Both the position numbers and the translations under genes were made by a program. A stretch of 50,416 nucleotides of DNA from an uncultured Dysosmobacter sp. GTDB taxonomy: Bacteria > Bacillota > Clostridia > Oscillospirales > Oscillospiraceae. Below are positions 14,766-23,208 of this stretch, one piece after another; the first letter of the stretch is position 1, and each line of letters starts with the position of its first letter. The notes under the pieces were generated by a model that searched no databases, was not told where the DNA came from, and saw only the letters and a program-made list of their open reading frames with translations. Where the stretch lies: positions 1 to 50,416 of the forward strand of contig CAKUBJ010000010.1 of NCBI GenBank assembly GCA_934636905.1. Direction: 5' to 3'.

Positions 14766-17700
14766 TCGTCAGCCTCCTCTGTCTTCTTCCGTCCCAGCAG
14801 CTTCATCAGCGTGGGTCTGCCCCGGCGGACGGCGTAGCCGAACCCGTCAGGCACCTCCGCGTAAAGGTCGCTGCTGATTTTCGCCAGCTTCAGGGCGTAC
14901 TGGTCGCTGATTCCGTCGCCGGCCCACAGCCCGTCGTTCCCCGTCACAAAGCGTTTGTACCAGCCGCAGGCGGTGAGGGCGGTGATGCCCTTCACGGTGT
15001 CGCACACCAGAAAACGGATGTTGTATTCCGGCTCCGCCTTTTCCAGAAGGGTGTTCAGCCGGTCTTTCCCCTCTGCCGTCAGTCCGGAGAGAATGTCGGC
15101 AAGGCCGGTGAACAGCACCACCTGAAGCGGGTACTCCGGCAAAGGTTCCTGCTTCTGCAGGGCGGTTTTGTAGGTGTTGTTCCTGCGAACCATCTCGCCG
15201 AAGAGGTCAGCCGTCTTTTCCTCAAAGTTTCCGGCGGCATAGCTGTAGGCAGCCCCATCGTCGTCGGTAAACACCCCCCGGCCGTCCCACACGGAAACCG
15301 CCGCGTCCTTCAGAAGCGCCAGCGTTTCGGCAAGTCCCTGTGCGGGGCTTCCCAGACTGTAGGCGTCCTGCGCCGCCAGAATGGTGACGATGTTCTCCTG
15401 AAGGTTCAGCCTGCGAATCCGCAGGGAGGCCTTCTCCACCCCCACCGGGAAGGCTTCCAGAGACACCTGCTCCCGCATCAGTTCGCAGTCCACCTGCTCC
15501 GGCAGGGTCGGCACCGGCCTTGCCCGGACGTCGGCATCCTTTGCCAGCGCCGCCGCAAAGGCACGGATGGCCTCCGCGGAGTCGTCCTTCATGGCGCAGG
15601 CGGTCTGGAACTCGTAGGTGCGGTCGCTCTTGAAAATGCCGCGCCCCTTGATGGCGGAGGGATACACGCCGTCGGTGCTGCCCAGCAGCCCCACATAATC
15701 CGCCCGGTCGTTCAGCTGCAGAACCAGCGTCTGCTTGAAATTCTGGGCGATGCGGTAGCGCACGGCGCCGGCGCTGCTGGCTGTCACCACAAAGCTGATG
15801 CCGTAGGACAGGCCGTCCCGGGCCAGCTGGCTGAGGGTGTCCTCCAGCTGCTCGAACAGTTCGCCGAAGGCGGAGTAGTTGTGCAGCACCACCAGAATCT
15901 GAGGCACCTTCCTGCCGGTGCTTCTGCAATAACTCTGCAGGCTCCCGCCGTAGTCGGCAAACAGCTTCCTGCGCTGTGCCAGTTCCCCCGTCAGCATCTT
16001 GAAGAGGTTGGTAATGCGCTCCGTGTCGCCGGAGAGGAGCACGTCACCCACCTGCGGCGCCTTTTCAAAGGCTTTCAGGGATTCCTCCCCCAGATCCAGC
16101 AGGTACAGGTTCAGGGATTCGGCGCTGTAATGGCGCAGCAGGTCATAGAGCACGGACTGGAGCAGCATCACCTTTCCGCTGCCGGCGGTGCCGTAGATCA
16201 GGGCGTTGCCCTGCTCCGTCAGAGGCAGTGTCAGCAGCGCCTGCCGCTGGTTGAAGGGATCGTCCAGTTCGCCTGCCACAGGCGCCAGCGCCAGTTCGTC
16301 GGACACTGCGCCGTACTTCTCCCGGAGATCGTCCACATAAATCCGTGCCGGGATGGCGGGAAGCCACAGCTGCCGCGCCTGATTGCTGCCGGCCAGCGCG
16401 GACAGGTACTCCACCACGGAAACCACCTGACTGCGGGCGGCTTCCCCGGCGTCCTGCGCCGCTCTGGGCTTTGCCTCCCGGCGGACGCGCCCCAGATGGT
16501 CGATGACGGCCACGCTGTCATTGCGGTTTTTCGCGGCGCGCTCGGCAGGCCGGTAGGGGGCACCGCTCCATGCGGACTGCCCCATGGCAAACAGTTCGTT
16601 GAAGCCCACCTGCAGGTAGAACCGGCCGGTTTCGGCCAGTGCCGCCGCGTCAGGCCGCTTAATCATGTCCATACTGTCGGAGCGCTCCTGCACCTTCAGG
16701 CAGACCCGGAAGCGGCTGTTGCTCCAGATCTGGTCGTCCACTACGCCGGAGGGCTTCTGGGTGGCAAGAATCAGGTGGATGCCGAGGCTCCGGCCGATGC
16801 GGGCGGCGGAAATCAGCTGCTCCATGAACTCCGGCTGCTGGGCCTTCAGTTCGGCAAACTCGTCGGAGATGATGAACAGGTGAGGCACGGCCTCGCTGAC
16901 CTGGCCGCTGCGGTACATCTTCTGGTACTTGTAGATGTCAATGGTGCCTTCCCCGGAGATGCGCCGGGCCTCGTTGAAAATTGCCTGCCTGCGGCGCAGT
17001 TCGCTCTGGATGGAAATCAGAGAGCGCTTCACCGCAGTGCCGTCCAGATTCGTGATGGTGCCTGCCAGATGGGGCAGGCGGATGCCCCGGACGGTATCCT
17101 CAAAGGCGCCGGCCAGACCGCCGCCCTTGTAGTCGATGAGGATGAAGGCCACTTCCTCCGGGCTGAAATTCAGCGCCAGAGAGAGGATGTAGGTAATGAT
17201 GAACTCACTTTTGCCGGAGCCGGTCATGCCGGCCACCAGACCGTGGGGGCCGTGGAATTTTTCGTGGAGATCCAGCGTGAAGAGTTCTCCGTCTGTTCCC
17301 ACACCCACCGGCACCTGTAAGGAATTGACAGGGTTGTTTTCCTTCCAGCGGGTCAGGGCGTTGAGATGCTCCACCTTGCCCACGCCGTACATTTCCAGGA
17401 AGGAGAGCATATCCGGCAGCTGATAGTGCTCACTGCCGCCGTCCAGCACCAGATTGGAAAGGCTCTTTGCCGCGGCGGTTTCGTCGATGCCCTCCGCCGT
17501 TTCGGGGCGGAAGGCCAGCCGCTGGCCGGAGGGTTCCCCTTTGGCGTATACGCAGGCGGTTTCCCCCTCCACTTCTACGACCCGGGAGCACTCTCTGGGC
17601 AGATCCTGCAGATCCTGCGCCACGCAGATGCAGGAGAAGCCGGCCTCCGCCGGGGCGCTCAGTGCCTGGGTAAAGAAGGCGTTCTTTTCCATCAGCTTCC

Positions 17701-19351
17701 GGTCTGTCATCAAAATCACATACCGGGGCGTCAGGTTCCCCCGCTGGCGGCTGAGGCTTTCCGTGCGCTCCGCCAGAAGGGGCTCCAGCTGGGCGGACAG
17801 TGCCCGTGCCTCCTGCTCACCGGCGGCGAAATAGCGGCTGGTTCCGGTGTCATCCCAGATGTGGGGCAGCCAGCGGGCAAAGTCCCAGTCCGGCAACTCC
17901 TCTTCCCCGGTCAGAACCACCAGCTTCACGTCCTCCGGGCTGTGCAGCGCCGCCGTCTGAAGCAGCAGGCTCCGGGTCATGGCCAGCGCCTTCTCCCGCT
18001 GTCCCAAAATGCCGCAGACGGGATTTTCCAGCAGGGAGAGGGTGACGGGCACATCCTTCAGCACCTTCGGCTCATCCTGAAGCCGGGCCAGATCGTGCAT
18101 CAGGTAATCGTCTTCCAGCACAAAGCGCTGATCCGGGAACCGGAGGTTCACTGCCAGAGGCAGTTCTCCCAGTCCCAGCCGCAGCCGGAGGAAGTCCTCA
18201 TGCTCCGGCGCCCGCTCCCACAGTCTGCGCTGCCGTTGGAAAATCCGCTGGGCGCATTCCTGCACGTCGGGGCTGTTTTCCGCCAGTATTTCCGCCTGCC
18301 GGGCGCTGAGCCGTCCCAGCCGGTCCCGGACGGAATCCAGATATTCCCGGTATTTGGCCTGCCGCAGCTGCTCTGCGGCGTTTTTCTTTTTCTTCTCGTG
18401 GCGCTTGGTGAGCATGGGCCAGAGCACCGTTCCGCACAGCATACTCAGGGACATCACCAGCGTGGGAATCACCGAACTGAGGGTAGAGGTGCCGGCCAGA
18501 TAATTGCTGACGGCCACGGCCCCCATCACCAGAGAGGTGACGCCCATGGTCAGCGCCGGCCCCAGCAGCAGTGCCAGAGGAACCTCCTCCATGCGCTCCC
18601 GGTTGGGCGGGGCGTCCACCCGGATGTCCTCCGCCGTAACGCTGCGGCAGAACCGGGGGGAGCGGCAGAAAGGCTCCTCCTGCACCGGCAGGCTCTGCTC
18701 CGCCGGGGCTTCCGGCTCCTGCCGGCGGAAGGGGGTGACGGCGCCGGTGTTGACGCGGACGGTTCCGTCCGGGTCGTTGACGGCGAAGAACATCCCGCCG
18801 ATGAGGATTTTCAGTCCCATGACAAACACCACGTCCCCGGGCTTCAGCTGCGCCAGCGCGGTGCGCTGGCCGTTGACGAAGGTGCCGTTGCTGCTCTGGG
18901 TGTCCACCACGCTCCACGCGCCGCCTTTGCAGATAAGCCTTGCATGGTGGGCGGAAACGTATTTGTTCTCAAAGACAATCTGGTTGTCCGGCGTCCTTCC
19001 CAGCGAGAGGTCGCAGTCCCCCTGCAGGCAGTACTTGCGGAAGGTCTGCCTGCCCCGGGTGTCCGGCTCCGCGTAAATCTGGCTGCGTTCGCCGGTGGCC
19101 CGGTCAACGGCGGAGATAACCCGGGTTTCCTCCGGCGCCAGCCGGACGGATTCCGCCGCCCTGCCGATTTCGTCCAGCAGTGTCAGGAACTCCCCGGACT
19201 GCAGCACCCACGCGTCCTCAAGCCCCTCGGCATTCAGAACCTTCCGGGGATGCCCCTGCCCGTCCGTATCGCTGAGCCAGTATTGACCGCTGACCCGCTC
19301 CGGAAGGGAGATGCTGTAAATCCTGTCCTTTGTTATCAGTGTTACAATCAT
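14762..19351 (-). CDS. essC: EssC-type T7SS FtsK/SpoIIIE motor ATPase
   Basis: This 1,529-residue protein has an N-terminal EssC/FHA region (FHA motifs SLGRTPDN, SAHHARLI, SSNGTFVNG at about 115-165). Two membrane helices follow (about 255-310: LALLLGPALTMGVTSL, VIPTLVMSLSMLCGTVL), then tandem FtsK/SpoIIIE ATPase domains. The first has Walker A GMTGSGKS (about 705) and Walker B FILIDYKGGGL. The second has GTAGSGKV (about 1055), lacking the Ser/Thr after Lys. A shorter C-terminal domain completes it. The ATG at 19351 follows AGGTG and fits the EssC N terminus; the frame is open 35 codons further. It powers export of WXG100 proteins. EssB, EssA and EsaA are not found beside it. Confidence 0.93.
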   Translation of the reverse strand: MIVTLITKDRIYSISLPERVSGQYWLSDTDGQGHPRKVLNAEGLEDAWVLQSGEFLTLLDEIGRAAESVRLAPEETRVISAVDRATGERSQIYAEPDTRGRQTFRKYCLQGDCDLSLGRTPDNQIVFENKYVSAHHARLICKGGAWSVVDTQSSNGTFVNGQRTALAQLKPGDVVFVMGLKILIGGMFFAVNDPDGTVRVNTGAVTPFRRQEPEAPAEQSLPVQEEPFCRSPRFCRSVTAEDIRVDAPPNRERMEEVPLALLLGPALTMGVTSLVMGAVAVSNYLAGTSTLSSVIPTLVMSLSMLCGTVLWPMLTKRHEKKKKNAAEQLRQAKYREYLDSVRDRLGRLSARQAEILAENSPDVQECAQRIFQRQRRLWERAPEHEDFLRLRLGLGELPLAVNLRFPDQRFVLEDDYLMHDLARLQDEPKVLKDVPVTLSLLENPVCGILGQREKALAMTRSLLLQTAALHSPEDVKLVVLTGEEELPDWDFARWLPHIWDDTGTSRYFAAGEQEARALSAQLEPLLAERTESLSRQRGNLTPRYVILMTDRKLMEKNAFFTQALSAPAEAGFSCICVAQDLQDLPRECSRVVEVEGETACVYAKGEPSGQRLAFRPETAEGIDETAAAKSLSNLVLDGGSEHYQLPDMLSFLEMYGVGKVEHLNALTRWKENNPVNSLQVPVGVGTDGELFTLDLHEKFHGPHGLVAGMTGSGKSEFIITYILSLALNFSPEEVAFILIDYKGGGLAGAFEDTVRGIRLPHLAGTITNLDGTAVKRSLISIQSELRRRQAIFNEARRISGEGTIDIYKYQKMYRSGQVSEAVPHLFIISDEFAELKAQQPEFMEQLISAARIGRSLGIHLILATQKPSGVVDDQIWSNSRFRVCLKVQERSDSMDMIKRPDAAALAETGRFYLQVGFNELFAMGQSAWSGAPYRPAERAAKNRNDSVAVIDHLGRVRREAKPRAAQDAGEAARSQVVSVVEYLSALAGSNQARQLWLPAIPARIYVDDLREKYGAVSDELALAPVAGELDDPFNQRQALLTLPLTEQGNALIYGTAGSGKVMLLQSVLYDLLRHYSAESLNLYLLDLGEESLKAFEKAPQVGDVLLSGDTERITNLFKMLTGELAQRRKLFADYGGSLQSYCRSTGRKVPQILVVLHNYSAFGELFEQLEDTLSQLARDGLSYGISFVVTASSAGAVRYRIAQNFKQTLVLQLNDRADYVGLLGSTDGVYPSAIKGRGIFKSDRTYEFQTACAMKDDSAEAIRAFAAALAKDADVRARPVPTLPEQVDCELMREQVSLEAFPVGVEKASLRIRRLNLQENIVTILAAQDAYSLGSPAQGLAETLALLKDAAVSVWDGRGVFTDDDGAAYSYAAGNFEEKTADLFGEMVRRNNTYKTALQKQEPLPEYPLQVVLFTGLADILSGLTAEGKDRLNTLLEKAEPEYNIRFLVCDTVKGITALTACGWYKRFVTGNDGLWAGDGISDQYALKLAKISSDLYAEVPDGFGYAVRRGRPTLMKLLGRKKTEEADE

Positions 19352-19571
19352 TGCCGCACCTGCCGTTTCTCTTCCGCAGGGGCGTCCCCCGCGGTTGTTG
19401 ATTTGATTGTAGCAGGTTCCTCTGCAAATTCCAGCCGGATGTAATAACTCAAGCAAAACATGTCATTTTTTAAGCCCGGTTTAAGCATATCCGGGGAAAA
19501 CGGGGTGGAAACGCCCTGCCGGAAGTAAAAATAAAATGACCTGCCAAGGTGGAACGGAGGCAAAATCCGCG
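19352..19571. other. Upstream region of essC, no gene seen
   Basis: About 220 bp between the essC start and the terminator of the two-component operon. It contains AT-rich stretches and the promoter candidate listed separately. No ORF with a ribosome site was seen. Confidence 0.5.
19406..19434 (-). promoter_or_regulatory. Promoter candidate for the essC operon
   Basis: On the - strand an extended -10 (TGC-TACAAT, hexamer at 19411-19406) has CTGGAA (19434-19429) 17 nt upstream. The -35 is weak (3 of 6), so control by an activator is possible. Confidence 0.4.
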
Positions 19572-19607
19572 AAAAAGGCAGGCGTTTTTTGCAAAAAACG
19601 CCTGCCT
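19572..19607 (-). terminator. Terminator of the AgrA/AgrC-like operon
   Basis: AGGCAGGCGTTTTTT (19576-19590) pairs perfectly with 19593-19607. Read on the - strand, the GC-rich stem is followed by TTTTT (19576-19572). It lies about 110 nt past the histidine-kinase stop. Confidence 0.8.
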
Positions 19608-19641
19608 GCTATTTCAAATCATTCAAAATTGTCCGTTTCTG

Positions 19642-19663
19642 CCGGAATTTCCGGAAATTCCGG
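19642..19663. repeat. 22-bp perfect palindrome
   Basis: CCGGAATTTCC followed directly by its complement, with a further degenerate copy (GGAAATTTCGG) overlapping at 19662-19672. It lies between the kinase stop and the terminator. It could be an extra 3'-end hairpin or a protein-binding site. Confidence 0.6.
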
Positions 19664-19718
19664 AAATTTCGGAACGGCTCCTGCGGCGCCCGCCTCCGGG
19701 AAATCCGGCGGCAGCCCG

Positions 19719-21002
19719 TCAGGGCAGGGGCAGCATCACCACCGCGGTAAAGACGCCGTCGTCCAGTCCGGTCTGCACCTCCCCGCCGTAAGTCTCCGCA
19801 ATCTGCCGCAGGATGCCCAGCCCGAGGCCATGCTCCGGCAGGCCGTCCACCGCCTGTGTCTCCGCTTTCGGCGCCGGCTTCCCTGCGGTGTTGCGGCAGC
19901 GCAGCACCAGACAGCCCGCCCGGAGCCGGGCGTCAAATTCAATCCATGCGGGGCGGCAGCCCCGGCAGCCGGCAATGGCATTGTCCATCAGATTGGAAAT
20001 CAGGCTGCAAAGCTGCGCCCCCGGCAGGGAAAGCTGAAAGGGCAGGGACGCGGTGACGGTAAGGCGGATTCCCTCTCGGCGGCAGAGGGGCGCCTTTTGG
20101 AAAAGGACGGCATCCGCCACCGGATTGGCACAGTATCGGGCGCCGGCACGTTCCCGCAGACCGTCCTGCAGGAAATCCAGCTGCCGGCGGGCTTCCTCCC
20201 CCTGCCCCCGTTCCATCAGGGTGTACGCCGTCTGAAGCTGGTTATTCATGTCATGACGGAGTTGATTGACCGCGGAGATGACGCCCTGCATCTCCCGGTA
20301 ATACCGGGTCTGGGTTTCCAGATGTTCCTCCGCCAGCCGAAGCCGCTCCCGCAGAAGGGCGGTGTCCCGGACATACCGCCCTGCGGAGAAGGCCGTCACC
20401 CCTGCGGCCGCGGTGCAGAGCAGCGCCGGCAGCACCGGCCAGCCGGGGACTCCGGACGTTCCCTCCTGCGCAATGTACAGGGAAATCAGCAGAAGTACTC
20501 CCTGACTCAGGGGCAGCAGCGCAAAAGACGGGCACATTTCCGCCGCCGGCAGGGAGCCATGCACCCGCAGGGCGAAAAAACGCGCCGCCATGGAGAGAAT
20601 CAGAAACAGCGCCAGAGCGGAAAGCCTCACCGGAACCCTCAGAACACCTTTTAATGTTTCCCATGGCAGGCCGGTCTGGCCGTGCCATGCCAGCAGGCTC
20701 AACCCCTCCGCCAGCAAAAGCGCCGCCAGCTGTTCCGCCGTGCACAGCAGGGTTGTCCGGCGGGACACCGTTGTAAAGCCCTGCGGCAGCAGAAGCGCCG
20801 CGGCCGCCAGCAGGAGCCATACCGCCGCTCTTCCGCCGGGCGGAAGCGGCTGCCCTGCGAGTTGGAGGGAAACGGCCAGCGCCCCCCAGAGGGCGGCGTA
20901 CCGTCCGGGATGGCGCAGCGGCACCGTGCCCGCCACGGCATCCGCAAAAGCGAGCGCCGACAGCAGAACAGCCGCCGGATTCAGCACGTCCGGCCATGCC
21001 AT
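19719..21002 (-). CDS. AgrC-like GHKL sensor histidine kinase
   Basis: This 427-residue kinase has about six membrane helices in residues 1-210, a short coiled linker, an H-box LRHDMNNQLQ (His near 268) and a GHKL ATPase domain with N-box LISNLMDNAIAG and G-box EHGLGLGIL. This is the class of AgrC, ComD and VirS quorum sensors that partner LytTR regulators. It follows the regulator gene by 2 nt, with AGGAGG inside the end of that gene. No agrB or agrD was found nearby, so the signal is unknown; it could be a peptide made elsewhere. Confidence 0.9.
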   Translation of the reverse strand: MAWPDVLNPAAVLLSALAFADAVAGTVPLRHPGRYAALWGALAVSLQLAGQPLPPGGRAAVWLLLAAAALLLPQGFTTVSRRTTLLCTAEQLAALLLAEGLSLLAWHGQTGLPWETLKGVLRVPVRLSALALFLILSMAARFFALRVHGSLPAAEMCPSFALLPLSQGVLLLISLYIAQEGTSGVPGWPVLPALLCTAAAGVTAFSAGRYVRDTALLRERLRLAEEHLETQTRYYREMQGVISAVNQLRHDMNNQLQTAYTLMERGQGEEARRQLDFLQDGLRERAGARYCANPVADAVLFQKAPLCRREGIRLTVTASLPFQLSLPGAQLCSLISNLMDNAIAGCRGCRPAWIEFDARLRAGCLVLRCRNTAGKPAPKAETQAVDGLPEHGLGLGILRQIAETYGGEVQTGLDDGVFTAVVMLPLP

Positions 21003-21004
21003 AC

Positions 21005-21709
21005 TCAGGAGACGCCTCCTGCATACCGGGCGAAAATCTCCCGCACCTCTCTGCGCTTCGTCTGGCTGATGGGGATCACCTGCCCGTTATCCATCACGAA
21101 GGAATCCCCCCGGTACTGCTTCACCCGATCCATATTCACCAGAAAACTCTTGTGGCAGATCAGGAATCTGCGGTCTACCAGTTCGGCGAAGTTTTTCATT
21201 TTTTCGTAGGTTTCCATCTGCTCCTCATCCGTAACCAGCCGCAGGCAGCGGCCGTGGCTCTCCACATACAGCAGAGACGGCGCCGAGATGATGCGCAGCC
21301 CGCCGCCGGATTTGACGGGTACGCCGCTTTTGGCCTCCCGCTCATAGGCCTGACAGGCCAGTTCCACCGCGTGCTTCAGCCGGCCGTTGTCAATGGGCTT
21401 GACCAGAAAGCCGCAGTGCCGTGTGTCGTAGACCTCCGTGCAGTAATGCATATACCCGGTTACATAAATAACCTGCGCGGGAGAACTGGGACGCAGATAC
21501 TTTTTAATCAGGTCAATGCTGCTTTTGCCGTTCAGTTCAACGTCCACCAGCAGCACGTCTGCGCCGGAAATATCCTGCCGGAGGGACACCTCCAGAGCGT
21601 CCGGGCCGTACATATGCTCCACGAAGCACCCGGGGTACAGTTCATGGAGCCGCTGAGCCATATCCATTACGAAAGCGGGATCATCGTCGCATACGATAAA
21701 CCTCTTCAT
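21005..21709 (-). CDS. AgrA-like LytTR response regulator
   Basis: This 234-residue regulator has a receiver domain (CDDD at 7-10, phospho-acceptor D56 in LLVDVELN, Lys in LVKPID near 111) and a C-terminal LytTR DNA-binding domain (about 130-230: LLYVESHGRCLRLVT, FLICHKSFLVNMDRVKQYRG, IPISQTKRREV). The ATG at 21709 follows AAGGAA; the upstream extension of the frame lacks a ribosome site. It is transcribed from the promoter at 21798-21826 together with the sensor kinase. Its targets are unknown; the essC operon directly downstream is an obvious candidate, though a terminator lies between. Confidence 0.92.
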   Translation of the reverse strand: MKRFIVCDDDPAFVMDMAQRLHELYPGCFVEHMYGPDALEVSLRQDISGADVLLVDVELNGKSSIDLIKKYLRPSSPAQVIYVTGYMHYCTEVYDTRHCGFLVKPIDNGRLKHAVELACQAYEREAKSGVPVKSGGGLRIISAPSLLYVESHGRCLRLVTDEEQMETYEKMKNFAELVDRRFLICHKSFLVNMDRVKQYRGDSFVMDNGQVIPISQTKRREVREIFARYAGGVS

Positions 21710-21797
21710 ATTCCTTCCCCCCACCACACATTCTCTTTTGCCGGAATCTCCCATGACCTGAAGTCGTGCCGTGCAGGACACATCCGGCTTTTTCCTG

Positions 21798-21826
21798 ATT
21801 CTATCATGCCTGTACCGCTTTCGCAA
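21798..21826 (-). promoter_or_regulatory. SigA-type promoter of the two-component operon
   Basis: On the - strand TTGCGA (21826-21821), a 17-nt spacer and TAGAAT (21803-21798) lie about 90 nt before the regulator start. Confidence 0.6.
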
Positions 21827-22235
21827 CATCTTTTGTCCTTTTCCCGGGATTTTTGGAAATTTTAACGGTGATGCGGCGCATTTCCGCAATTTTTGCGTTC
21901 CGGAAGCGGCAGGCAGACGGCACGGTGCCGCTGCCTCCCCCCAAAAAAACCGGTCTGCCTGCCGCAGGGTTCCCCCGCCGGTCTGTTTGAAATCCCGCCT
22001 GTGCCTCCGGCCAGAATGTTCAGCACATAAACGCAGTCCGCCTCATGCGCGCTCTCGTTCTCCCGGAAGCGGCAGAAACCGCCGCAAGGCCCACGGTTCA
22101 CGGGTGGTTTCCTGCAAATCCGCCGTCCCGGGCAGTCCTCGGAGGAAATCTGTCTTTATAAGTGCGGTTTCCTGTCTGCTGCCGGCAAAAGTCCTCTGCC
22201 GGAGCCATCCAAAGCGTGATCCTTTCATGGGAAAT
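21827..22235. other. Gene-poor stretch, nothing assigned
   Basis: About 400 bp between the divergent regulator promoters. Short ORFs in several frames lack ribosome sites and recognisable content. I looked for an AgrD-like Cys peptide and found none that convinces. Confidence 0.5.
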
Positions 22236-22264
22236 TTGACAATGCGGCGGTTTTGCGGTATCCT
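22236..22264 (+). promoter_or_regulatory. SigA-type promoter of marR
   Basis: A perfect TTGACA (22236-22241), a 17-nt spacer and TATCCT (22259-22264). The predicted leader before marR is about 135 nt. Confidence 0.65.
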
Positions 22265-22333
22265 ATAGCCGGAAATGACAGCAAAGACCCCGCACACCCA
22301 GTAGGAAGCAGGCCGAATCTCTGTGGCACCAAT

Positions 22334-22348
22334 CTTAAGCAGCTTAAC
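22334..22348. promoter_or_regulatory. Palindrome in the marR leader, possible MarR operator
   Basis: CTTAAGCAGCTTAAC contains TTAAG-CAG-CTTAA. It matches the centre of the palindrome at 23138-23164 (GTTTAGAAGCTAAAC) at 11 of 15 positions, which suggests a shared regulator. Confidence 0.4.
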
Positions 22349-22407
22349 ATAGCCCCAAGAGATTCCATTCGACCGGAACACACACTCAGGTGGAAAGAGG
22401 GATTTTT

Positions 22408-22920
22408 TTGACAGAAGAACAGGCCAAATCCACGTCAATCAATCAGGTTCTGCGAAGAATCAACCACAGAGCCGGCGGTCTTTACGACTTTCTGATGATT
22501 GTAGGCGGCATTTTGAACAACGTGGTGTACACCAGCCACGGTCAGCATCTGACCATGCTGGAAATCCGGATGCTGACCCTGATTCACGAGAATCCCGGCA
22601 TCACCGCTGCGGACTTCTGCAGGCGCTGGAGCCGCACCCGGGGCGCCATGTCCCAGATGCTGAAGAAAATCGAGGAAAAAGGCTTTATTTTCCGGGAAAA
22701 AAGTAAAAACGGCAGCCGCGGTGTCGGTTTGTACGTCACGGATTGGGGTGTGGAAGCCATCAACGAATACACCATCCGGGACTTTCAGGACGATACCCAC
22801 ATCATCAGCCATCTGATGGAGGACTGCACCGAAGAGGAGCTCCGGGCCTTTTATAAGGTGATTGACGCATACTGCCGGCTTCTGCAGGAGCATCCGGAAA
22901 CCCACTGGCGCGGATATTGA
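22408..22920 (+). CDS. MarR-family transcriptional regulator
   Basis: A regulator of about 170 residues with an N-terminal dimerisation helix and a winged helix-turn-helix: LTMLEIRMLTLIHENPG, ITAADFCRRWSRTRGAMSQMLKKIEEKGFI (recognition helix) and a wing GSRGVGLYVTDWG. The likely start is the TTG at 22408, 6 nt after AAAGAGGG; a GTG at 22390 in the same frame lacks a good site. MarR proteins usually repress their own and adjacent genes in response to small ligands. The peptidase and peptide-transport genes begin 290 nt downstream behind a promoter with a related palindrome. Confidence 0.88.
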   Translation: MTEEQAKSTSINQVLRRINHRAGGLYDFLMIVGGILNNVVYTSHGQHLTMLEIRMLTLIHENPGITAADFCRRWSRTRGAMSQMLKKIEEKGFIFREKSKNGSRGVGLYVTDWGVEAINEYTIRDFQDDTHIISHLMEDCTEEELRAFYKVIDAYCRLLQEHPETHWRGY

Positions 22921-22939
22921 GCATTCCGCTTCGTTTCAG

Positions 22940-22975
22940 CAGGCTCTCCCGGAAAGGAGAGCCTGTTTCTTTTTG
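22940..22975 (+). terminator. Terminator of marR
   Basis: CAGGCTCTCC (22940-22949) pairs with GGAGAGCCTG (22956-22965), followed by TTTCTTTTT. It lies 20 nt after the stop. Confidence 0.88.
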
Positions 22976-23093
22976 TGTCAAATCGTCCGCTCCGGGGAAT
23001 CTGACCAACCGCAGAGCCAATTTTTGTGGAAGTTATATAGAAATCTGATTCCGTATTAGCCATTTAAAGTATATAAGTTTGGTGGGAATTGCA

Positions 23094-23123
23094 TTGACAA
23101 AGGGCGACAGGGTGTGCTATAGT
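23094..23123 (+). promoter_or_regulatory. SigA-type promoter of the peptide-utilisation operon
   Basis: TTGACA (23094-23099), an 18-nt spacer and TATAGT (23118-23123). Predicted start near 23130, just before the palindrome. Confidence 0.72.
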
Positions 23124-23137
23124 ATCACCTATATTAT

Positions 23138-23164
23138 ATCAGTGTTTAGAAGCTAAACGCTGAT
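23138..23164. promoter_or_regulatory. Palindrome at the dipeptidase transcription start, possible operator
   Basis: ATCAGTGTTTAG (23138-23149) and CTAAACGCTGAT (23153-23164) form a 12-bp inverted repeat with one mismatch (a G-U pair in RNA). The TTTAG...CTAAA core and its place just after the promoter suit a repressor site. It could also fold as a 5' mRNA hairpin. Confidence 0.5.
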
Positions 23165-23208
23165 GCCTGCCATAAGCAAATGTGATTTCGAAAAAGGAGG
23201 ATTGTCTG

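Noticed and set aside
21862..22101. Cys-containing small ORF upstream of the AgrA-like gene as an AgrD-type autoinducer
   Set aside because: It lacks a ribosome site, an amphipathic leader and the acidic C-terminal recognition segment, and no agrB is nearby.
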